Origin: Bradyrhizobium centrolobii
GTDB taxonomy: Bacteria; Pseudomonadota; Alphaproteobacteria; Rhizobiales; Xanthobacteraceae
Assembly (NCBI RefSeq): GCF_001641635.1
Contig: NZ_LUUB01000108.1
Coordinates: forward strand, 22,283 to 55,482
DNA: 33,200 nucleotides
Direction of reading: 5' to 3'
In this document: in pieces, positions 25,622 to 33,200 of the stretch
How positions within the stretch are numbered: position 1 is the stretch's first letter
How the letters are laid out: the number at the start of each line of letters is the position of its first letter
Notes under the pieces: generated by a model
The model's database searches: none
What the model was told of the DNA's origin: nothing
Seen by the model: only the letters and a program-made list of their open reading frames with translations
Made by a program: the position numbers and the translations under genes

Positions 25622-26565
25622 GCCGGATACAGGAGATTTACCCCGCCGAGCGCGTGTGCCTGCGCGAAGTGGGTCTGCGCGACGGGCTCCAGCTCGTTAA
25701 AAAGTTTCCCTCAACCGAGGCCAAGCAGCGCTGGGTGCGCGAGGAATACGCTGCCGGCGTGCGGCATTTCGAGGTCGGCTCGTTCCTGCCGGCGAAAACC
25801 TTTCCGCAGTTCGTCGATGTGCGCGATGTGATCACGACCGTCGCAAAACTGCCGAGCGCGCACGGCATCGCGCTCGCGCTCAATGAGCGCGGGGTGAACG
25901 AGGCCCTGGAGTCCGGCGTCGGCGAGATTGCCTCGGTGGTCTCTGCGACTGAGGAGCACAGCCAGGCCAATGCCCATCGCTCTCGCGAATCCGCAATCGC
26001 CAACGTCAGGCGGCTCTGCGAGATGCGTGACGCCAGCCCGCACAAGCCGCTCGTGAATGCGGCCATCTCGATGGCGCTGGGTTGTTCGATTGTCGGTCCG
26101 GTCGACCCTGCGGAAGTGCTGCGGCTGGTCGACAAGTGCCTGGAGGCAGGCGTCGATTTCGTCGCGATCGCCGACACGGTCGGCTATGCCGGACCGAAGC
26201 AGGTGGCCGAACTGACCCGCGCCGCGGTGAAGCTCTCAGGTTCAAAGCCGATCTGCATCCATCTCCACGACACCCGCGGCATGGGCATCGCCAACGCCGC
26301 AGCCGCGCTGGATGAAGGCGCACGAATCCTCGACGGCTCGCTCGGCGGCCTCGGCGGCTGCCCCTTCGCGCCCGGCGCGACCGGCAACGTCGTGTTCGAG
26401 GACCTCGTCTTCCTCTGCGAGAGCAAGGGCTTTGCCACGGGAATCGACCTCGAGAAGCTGATCGCAGTGCGCAAGATCCTGCGCGAAGAAATGCCGAACG
26501 AGCCGCTCTACGGCGGCGTCGCGCGGGCCGGCCTGCCGTGCGGGAGCGCAGCGAAGGCGGCCTAG
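25618..26565 (+). CDS. Hydroxymethylglutaryl-CoA lyase family protein
   Basis: HMG-CoA lyase splits 3-hydroxy-3-methylglutaryl-CoA into acetyl-CoA and acetoacetate. The 315-residue protein keeps the catalytic set of the human enzyme in order and spacing: Arg21 and Asp22 (RDGLQ; human 41/42), Glu52 (FEVGS; human 72), His215 and His217 (HLHDTRGMG; human 233/235), Cys248 (GLGGCPF; human 266) and Asn257 (GATGN; human 275). The constant offset of 20 then 18 residues supports a true lyase rather than a distant aldolase. Its ATG overlaps the CoA-transferase stop. Other substrates such as citramalyl-CoA analogues cannot be excluded. Confidence 0.9.
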   Translation: MSRIQEIYPAERVCLREVGLRDGLQLVKKFPSTEAKQRWVREEYAAGVRHFEVGSFLPAKTFPQFVDVRDVITTVAKLPSAHGIALALNERGVNEALESGVGEIASVVSATEEHSQANAHRSRESAIANVRRLCEMRDASPHKPLVNAAISMALGCSIVGPVDPAEVLRLVDKCLEAGVDFVAIADTVGYAGPKQVAELTRAAVKLSGSKPICIHLHDTRGMGIANAAAALDEGARILDGSLGGLGGCPFAPGATGNVVFEDLVFLCESKGFATGIDLEKLIAVRKILREEMPNEPLYGGVARAGLPCGSAAKAA

Positions 26566-26587
26566 GGTCGCGTGGACTGCTGTTCCT

Positions 26588-26743
26588 TCTCCCCTTGTGG
26601 GAGTAGGTGGCGCGCGTAGCGCGCCGGATGAGGGGTCTCTATCCGTGAGCTCGATCGCGAGAGAAGCGCTTGCGGAGAGATACCCCTCACCCGTCTCGCC
26701 GCTACGTACGCGGCGAGCCACCTCTCCCACAAGGGGAGAGGGG
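26588..26743. repeat. CCTCTCCCC palindromic repeat, copy C
   Basis: The inner hairpin GGCGCGC-GTA-GCGCGCC (26609-26625) is followed by GGATGAGGGG; on the right CCCCTCACCC (26683-26692), the hairpin CTCGCCGC/GCGGCGAG (26695-26717) and CCTCTCCC/GGGGAGAGG (26721-26741). The left outer stem (CTTCTCCCC / GGGAGTAGG) is imperfect. It lies between the convergent lyase and nikR genes. Confidence 0.85.
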
Positions 26744-26756
26744 AAGCACAGCGCCA

Positions 26757-27203
26757 CTACTCGTGCCGATGCCCGTGCTTCCGCGCCTTCGGCTGCTTGC
26801 CTTCCCCCGTCGGGATCATCACCACGCGCCCATAGCGCACGCCGCGTTCGGCGATGATGTGGTCGGCGAAATGCTTGACCTCGCCAGCGTCGCCGCGCAG
26901 CGCAGTCATCTCCATGCAATTGTTGTCGTCGAGGTGGACATGCAGCGTCGCCAGCGCGAGATCGTGATGGCCGTGGAATTCCTGTACCAGTCGTTTCGAC
27001 AGATCGCGGGCGGCGTGATCGTAGACATAGACGAGGCCAGCAACGCACGGGCCGGTCTGCCCGGTATCCTCGGTGCTCTGTTGCAGTCCTGCACGCGCGA
27101 GATCGCGGATGATCTCGGAGCGGTTCTGGTAGCCGCGCGCCTCAGCCGCGGCATCGATCTCTGCCAGCAGATCGTCCTCGATCGTGATCGTAATTCGCTG
27201 CAT
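26757..27203 (-). CDS. nikR: Nickel-responsive regulator NikR
   Basis: NikR is a ribbon-helix-helix repressor that binds Ni(II) through a C-terminal ACT-like domain and shuts off nickel uptake. The 148-residue protein starts MQRITITIEDDLLAEIDAAA with the ribbon-helix-helix NRSEIIRDLARAG. The high-affinity nickel ligands are all present: His77, His88, His90 and Cys96 (ATLHVHLDDNNCME), with the same spacing as E. coli His76, His87, His89 and Cys95. The tail KARKHGHRHE adds more histidines. AGGAG lies 7 bases before the ATG. No nickel transporter, hydrogenase or urease gene is in the window, so the target lies elsewhere or is unrecognised. Confidence 0.93.
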   Translation of the reverse strand: MQRITITIEDDLLAEIDAAAEARGYQNRSEIIRDLARAGLQQSTEDTGQTGPCVAGLVYVYDHAARDLSKRLVQEFHGHHDLALATLHVHLDDNNCMEMTALRGDAGEVKHFADHIIAERGVRYGRVVMIPTGEGKQPKARKHGHRHE

Positions 27204-27241
27204 GAAGATGCTCCTGCGCCTCAGCCGGGCCTTTCTTACCT

Positions 27242-27404
27242 CGCCCCGCTTGCGGGGAGAGCTCGGAATTCAAGCGTAGCTTGAATTCCGAGCGAGGGGG
27301 ACTCTCCGCGAATACAACTCTTGCCGTCCCTGTGGAGACTCCCCCTCACCCCAACCCTCTCGGCGCGAGCGAAGCTCGTCACGACCCCGCAAGCGGGGCG
27401 AGGG
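27242..27404. repeat. CCTCTCCCC palindromic repeat, copy D (divergent form)
   Basis: The central hairpin CTCGGAATTCAAGC-GTA-GCTTGAATTCCGAG (27262-27292) has a perfect 14-base stem. Flanking are CCCCGCTTGCGGGG (left) and CCCCGC-AA-GCGGGG (right, 27385-27398), with CGAGGGGG facing CCCCCTCACC. The plan is that of copies A-C but the sequences differ. It fills the gap between nikR and the P-type ATPase gene. Confidence 0.82.
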
Positions 27405-27425
27405 AGCGCACCATGGCCGCTATGA

Positions 27426-29882
<2,457 letters not shown>

Positions 29883-29897
29883 TCCGATGCTCCGGCC

Positions 29898-29926
29898 TTG
29901 CAACTTATACCCGGTAGGGGTATATA
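29898..29926 (+). promoter_or_regulatory. Predicted csoR promoter
   Basis: TTGCAA at 29898-29903, a 17-base spacer and TATATA at 29921-29926 make a good sigma-70-like promoter. The -10 ends 6 bases before the csoR ATG at 29933, so the transcript should start at or beside the start codon. The CsoR operator lies exactly between the two hexamers. Confidence 0.6.
29906..29924. promoter_or_regulatory. CsoR operator between the ATPase and csoR genes
   Basis: TATACCC-GGTAG-GGGTATA (29906-29924) is a perfect 7-5-7 inverted repeat of the form bound by CsoR copper repressors. It lies between divergent genes for a copper ATPase and a CsoR protein and overlaps the predicted csoR promoter. A minus-strand TATAAG within it could serve the ATPase promoter. 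The likely logic is repression of both genes until Cu(I) binds CsoR. Confidence 0.85.
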
Positions 29927-29932
29927 GACGTC

Positions 29933-30208
29933 ATGCGCGAGGACATCAAGACATCTGTCGGAAAACGTCTCGGCCGGATCGAGGGCCAGGTTCGCGGCCT
30001 GTCGAAAATGGTCGAGGAAGACCGTTACTGCATCGACATCGTGACGCAGATCTCGGCGGTGCGCGCGGCACTGCGCCGGGTCGAGGAGGAGATTTTGAAG
30101 GATCACGTCGCCCATTGCGTCGAGCACGCGATCGCGAGTGGCGACAAGGCGGACCAGCGCGAGAAGATCGCGGAGCTTATGGCAGTGATCGGGCGAGCGG
30201 AGCGGTAG
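29933..30208 (+). CDS. csoR: CsoR-type copper-sensing repressor
   Basis: A 91-residue all-helical repressor of the CsoR/RcnR family (DUF156). The N-terminal basic helix KRLGRIEGQVRGLSKMVEED is characteristic. The Cu(I) ligands Cys33, His58 and Cys62 are present with the 25- and 4-residue spacing of known CsoR proteins (Cys36, His61, Cys65 in the M. tuberculosis protein), and the extra N-terminal His of nickel-sensing RcnR is lacking. It diverges from the copper ATPase gene across a matching operator. No ribosome-binding site sits at a normal distance from its ATG, consistent with leaderless translation. Confidence 0.92.
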   Translation: MREDIKTSVGKRLGRIEGQVRGLSKMVEEDRYCIDIVTQISAVRAALRRVEEEILKDHVAHCVEHAIASGDKADQREKIAELMAVIGRAER

Positions 30209-30255
30209 TTATCGCCACGCGTTCTGTCGTGGTAAGCGCGCGAGCTATCTCCCGC

Positions 30256-30376
30256 GTCGTCCTGGCGAAAGCCAGGACCCATACCGCGGAATCTATCGAC
30301 TGCGTTCGGTACCGAACGACAAGTCTTCGCCAAACTGCTCCCTGGGGTAACGGGTCCTGGCTTTCGCCAGGACGAC
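30256..30376. repeat. GTCGTCCTGG element with 25-bp terminal inverted repeats
   Basis: The left end at 30256-30280 (GTCGTCCTGGCGAAAGCCAG, then GACCC) is the exact reverse complement of the right end at 30352-30376, and each end is itself a hairpin (CCTGGC/GCCAGG). The element is 121 bases long. Its right 84 bases form the 3' end of the hydrolase gene on the minus strand. Members of this family are recognised from memory as abundant in Bradyrhizobium. Confidence 0.88.
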
Positions 30377-31381
30377 ATTGGGGCGGAGGTCCCAAGCCGC
30401 CCATGCGCGTGCACGCCGCGGGCGATACATCGCGATCTTCTTCAGTAGCCGGAAATGCTCCAACACGGTGACGCGTTCGACCATCTCCGCCGTCTGTGCA
30501 GGCGCTTCTCCCGCCGTCACTTCTTCAACCGGAATTTCAACCGGCGCTTCTTCGTCAATCGCTTCAGGAACGAGCGGCGGCGTACTGATCGTTTCTGGAA
30601 ACACACTGAATGTGCCCGCCACCTCCTCGAGCGGCTTCTGCTTGTCGGCCCAGTGCAGGGCCGTGTAGTCGAAGCCGTGCACGATGGTGGGTTTGACGAC
30701 TTCGAAATAGGGCGAGATATCGAAGTCGCGGGGCATGTAGAGCGAGGAGTCGCGGATGTGCAGGATCTCGCGGCGGGCCGCGCGGCTGCCGGCCTTGGTG
30801 ATCTTCGGCAGGATCGGGTAGCGCACCGCGTCGAAGGCCTGCGCGATCAGCGCCGAACAGATGATCTTGGTCGGATCGCCCGAGCCGATCGCGATCATGC
30901 GCCGCCGCCAGCGCTGCGGCACCGGCAACGGAAACAGATAGCGCATCAGGTCGACGATGTTCTTGGTGTCGTAGCCGAAGCCGATGCGGTTGATCGCATA
31001 GCGACAAACCGTGGTGCGGTCCTCATGGGACAGCCCGACCGGACGGCAGACGCGGGTGTGATAGGGAAAATATTTCGACAGCGGCGCGGAGGTGACGCCT
31101 TCGCCGATATTGGCTTCGATCAGCACATGCGGCTCGCCGTTGGGCTCCTCGGCGCCCTCGACCGGGCCGACGTAAAGCGCGGCATGCGACCACGTCGACT
31201 GCGTGAGATACTTGATGATGCCGGAGATGCGGTTATTGCCCTCGACCAGCAGCACGTCGCCGGGCTGGATGACGCCGCGCAGATGCTCCGGGTCGCTCGG
31301 CGTGAACGGCTCGTAGCCTGGCACCTCCTTGGAGAGGTACTGGGCAATGAGCTTGCCCACTGAGTCCAGCACGGTCCCCAT
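30293..31381 (-). CDS. YiiX-type permuted papain-like hydrolase with a repeat-encoded C-terminus
   Basis: A 362-residue member of the YiiX/YaeF group of permuted NlpC/P60 papain-like amidases or thioesterases. The expected catalytic residues are His66 (WSHAALYVG), Glu89 (VLIEANIGEG) and Cys175 (KIICSALIAQAF), following the IQPGDVLLVEG strand. A Glu/Val/Ala-rich linker (about 275-310) and a basic stretch follow. There is no signal peptide, so it is likely cytoplasmic; the substrate is unknown. The ATG has GGGGGGAG 6 bases upstream. Codons 336-362, starting VVLAKARTR, are encoded by the palindromic element, so the ancestral stop codon appears to have been replaced by insertion. Confidence 0.85.
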   Translation of the reverse strand: MGTVLDSVGKLIAQYLSKEVPGYEPFTPSDPEHLRGVIQPGDVLLVEGNNRISGIIKYLTQSTWSHAALYVGPVEGAEEPNGEPHVLIEANIGEGVTSAPLSKYFPYHTRVCRPVGLSHEDRTTVCRYAINRIGFGYDTKNIVDLMRYLFPLPVPQRWRRRMIAIGSGDPTKIICSALIAQAFDAVRYPILPKITKAGSRAARREILHIRDSSLYMPRDFDISPYFEVVKPTIVHGFDYTALHWADKQKPLEEVAGTFSVFPETISTPPLVPEAIDEEAPVEIPVEEVTAGEAPAQTAEMVERVTVLEHFRLLKKIAMYRPRRARAWAAWDLRPNVVLAKARTRYPREQFGEDLSFGTERSR

Positions 31382-31573
31382 CTCAAACTCCCCCCACGGC
31401 CTTTTCCGGCCGTCTTTTTCACTTCTCTATCATGGTCGAAACATGTTGCAATTCGGTTCATCGTTCCGTGAGCTCAACTACGATTGATTCACCATGATGG
31501 TTGCTGCGCAACATCGGATGCGGCTAGGTTCGCTAGCTGTTCCCGTTCCCCGCAAGTCCCCGGAAACCATGAC
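31382..31573. other. Divergent region between the hydrolase and amine-oxidase genes
   Basis: A 192-base gap between start codons of divergent genes that must carry both promoters. AT-richer sequence lies near 31420-31500. I could not find a convincing -35/-10 pair or operator, nor a supportable small gene. Confidence 0.4.
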
Positions 31574-32956
31574 ATGACAATCACGCGCCGCAGCTTCCTA
31601 TCGGCGTCGGCAGCGTTCGCCGCAGCGCCGGTTCTGCGCGCAACGGCCGCACCGCTGCCGCGTGAGGCTGACATTGTCGTGATCGGCGCAGGCACCGCCG
31701 GCATCGCTGCGGCGCGGCGCATCATGGCGGCCAATCGCAAGGTCGTGGTGGTTGAAGCGGCGCCCCGGATCGGCGGCCGCTGCATCACTGATAGCGCGAC
31801 CTTCGACGTGCCGTTCGATCGCGGCGCGCGCTGGATGCACAATCCCGAAACGAACCCGATGATCCGCTTGGCGCGCAGCGTCGGGCTCGACGTCCTGCCG
31901 GCGCCGGCCGGCCAGAAGATGCGCATCGGCCGCCGCAATGCGCGCGCCGGCGAGACCGAGGAGTTTCTGGCGGCATTGGTGCGCGCCAATCGCGCCATCG
32001 ATGAGGCCTCGCGCGGCAAGCTGGATACGTCTTGCGCCGCAGTGCTGCCAAAAGATCTCGGCGATTGGGCGGGCGCTGTCGAATTCCTGCTGGGTGCGAA
32101 TTTCGCCGGCAAGGATCTCAAGGAGCTATCGGCGATCGACAAGGCGCGCGCGCAGGACCGCAACGCTGCGATCGCCTGCCGCCAGGGCCTGGGCACGCTG
32201 ATCAGCAAGCTCGGCGAGCCGGTGCCGGTCGCGCTATCGACGCCGGCGAGCCGGATGGCGTGGAGCAATCGCGACGTCAGCGTCGAAACCCCGGCTGGCA
32301 AGATCGTTGCCCGCGCCGCCATCATCACGGTCTCGACCAACGTGCTCACCGCGGGCGCGATCAAGTTTGCACCCGACATTCCCAAGCGGACGCTCGATGC
32401 CGCGGCAAAACTCGGTCTCGGCAGCTACGATCACATCGTGCTGCAACTGCCGGGCAATCCGCTCGGGCTATCGCGCGACGACAGCCTCATCGAGCAGAGC
32501 AACTCGACGCGCACCGCGCTGTTGTTTGCCAATATCGGCGGCTCGTCGCTGTGCTCGATCGACGTCGGCGGCTCGTTCGGCCGCGATCTCTCCGAGCAGG
32601 GTGAGCAGGCGATGGCGGCTTTTGCCAGGGAATGGATCACAAAACTGTTCGGCAGTGAAGCGGCTGCGGCCATCAAGAAGACCAGCGCGACGCGCTGGAA
32701 TGCTTCGCCCTTCGTGCTGGGCGCAATGTCGGCGGCTTCGCCCGGAGGCCAGCTCTCGCGAAGGATTTTGGGCGAGCCGATCGGATGCATGTTCCTCGCG
32801 GGCGAAGCGACTCACGAGACCCTGTGGGGCACCGTCGACGGCGCCTGGGAAAGCGGCGAGCGCGCCGCGGATGCCGCCCTGCGCCGGATCGGCGCGCTGA
32901 AGGACGAGCCCGCTGATGTGCCGACGCAATCAACCAAGCGGCGGCAAAAACGTTAG
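31574..32956 (+). CDS. Tat-exported flavin monoamine oxidase family protein
   Basis: A 460-residue FAD-dependent amine oxidase. The N-terminus MTITRRSFLSASAAFAAAPV is a textbook Tat signal (TRRSFL) with cleavage likely after ATA, so the enzyme should fold with FAD in the cytoplasm and work in the periplasm. The FAD-binding motif IVVIGAGTAGIAAARRI (about 35-50) with Glu61 (VVVVEAAPRIGGR) and the C-terminal FAD motif FLAGEATHETLWGTVDGAWESG are complete. The family deaminates monoamines or polyamines, giving aldehyde, ammonia and hydrogen peroxide; the substrate here is unknown. The ATG at 31574 is chosen because the signal begins there; upstream codons back to 31484 add no recognisable part. 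Confidence 0.9.
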   Translation: MTITRRSFLSASAAFAAAPVLRATAAPLPREADIVVIGAGTAGIAAARRIMAANRKVVVVEAAPRIGGRCITDSATFDVPFDRGARWMHNPETNPMIRLARSVGLDVLPAPAGQKMRIGRRNARAGETEEFLAALVRANRAIDEASRGKLDTSCAAVLPKDLGDWAGAVEFLLGANFAGKDLKELSAIDKARAQDRNAAIACRQGLGTLISKLGEPVPVALSTPASRMAWSNRDVSVETPAGKIVARAAIITVSTNVLTAGAIKFAPDIPKRTLDAAAKLGLGSYDHIVLQLPGNPLGLSRDDSLIEQSNSTRTALLFANIGGSSLCSIDVGGSFGRDLSEQGEQAMAAFAREWITKLFGSEAAAAIKKTSATRWNASPFVLGAMSAASPGGQLSRRILGEPIGCMFLAGEATHETLWGTVDGAWESGERAADAALRRIGALKDEPADVPTQSTKRRQKR

Positions 32957-32990
32957 CCGTCGTCCGCTACAAGCCCCTCAATCTCAGCCC

Positions 32991-33200
32991 GTCGTCCCGG
33001 ACAGGCGAGCGTTAGCGAGTGCCGATCCGGGACCCATATGTGGACGGCCCCCGTGGCACAAGAGCTTTGTGAGGTTTGATCGGATCGCTTGCGTCCATAT
33101 GTCCGGCCTGTTGGTGCGGCGTGTTGGGTCGCTGGCCAAGATGGTTTCCGCGACGCGAGTTCCAATCAACCACGCGACCTCGTTCGGCCGATGGGTCCCA
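32991..33200. repeat. Palindromic element of the GTCGTCC ... GGGACCCATA family, cut by the window end
   Basis: The left end is a hairpin GTCCCGGA (32994-33001) / TCCGGGAC (33026-33033) followed by CCATA, like the left end of the element at 30256. GGGACCCAT (33029-33037) is matched by ATGGGTCCC at 33191-33199, so the right arm starts at the window edge and its last bases are missing. The stretch 33038-33190 holds only spurious minus-strand reading frames and no supportable gene. Confidence 0.75.

Noticed and set aside
26588..27404. CRISPR array
   Set aside because: The repeats flanking nikR are long palindromes, not short, evenly spaced direct repeats with unique spacers, and no cas gene is present.
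32953..33169. Small minus-strand open frames at the window end
   Set aside because: They lie wholly within a palindromic repeat. Similar frames are expected at every copy and no ribosome-binding site or domain supports translation.

Overview
The window is GC-rich alphaproteobacterial chromosome. The HrcA, GrpE, DnaK, DnaJ, PmtA and GpmA proteins, the block hrcA-grpE ... dnaK-dnaJ-pmtA, and several families of palindromic intergenic repeats all point to Bradyrhizobium or a close relative in the Nitrobacteraceae. This assignment is recognition from memory, not a database search. No rRNA, tRNA, CRISPR array, transposase, integrase or phage gene was seen. Coding density is high and no clear pseudogene was found.

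Layout. 1-1000: the 3' part of a periplasmic-binding-protein-like penicillin-binding-protein activator. 1102-3602 (minus): operon rph-rdgB-hemW, for tRNA 3' processing, nucleotide-pool sanitation and heme insertion. 3769-5584 (plus): hrcA and grpE. 5648-7430 (minus): a nicotinamidase with a Tat-type signal and an exported protein of unknown function. 7818-11100: dnaK and dnaJ; sigma-32-like promoters lie before grpE and dnaK. 11189-13474: pmtA, an FMN reductase, pyrF and a DUF1330 gene. 13792-15445: dapB and gpmA. 15612-17857: an Ada-type O6-alkylguanine repair protein, a DUF2244 membrane protein and nth. 17954-20714: an EmrA/EmrB-type efflux pair. 20903-21643: a CysZ/EI24-like membrane protein.

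21772-26565 looks like one catabolic locus: an MFS symporter and a LysR regulator on the minus strand, divergent from a class III CoA-transferase gene overlapping an HMG-CoA-lyase-type gene. I infer uptake, CoA activation and cleavage of a dicarboxylic acid such as 3-hydroxy-3-methylglutarate. 26757-30208 is a metal section: nikR, a large Cu(I) P1B-ATPase with His-rich, YHS and CPMHP metal-binding N-terminal parts, and a divergent csoR with a clear operator between the two. 30293-31381 is a YiiX-type papain-like hydrolase whose C-terminal 27 residues are encoded by an intergenic repeat. 31574-32956 is a Tat-exported flavin amine oxidase, and the window ends inside another copy of the same repeat type.

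The most unusual signals are: (1) four long palindromic repeats with a shared plan but different paired sequences in their inner stems; (2) a repeat that supplies the end of a protein; (3) predicted leaderless transcripts for csoR and nth, the latter from overlapping, nearly symmetric divergent -10 elements; (4) the possible hydroxymethylglutarate locus; (5) an exported nicotinamidase.
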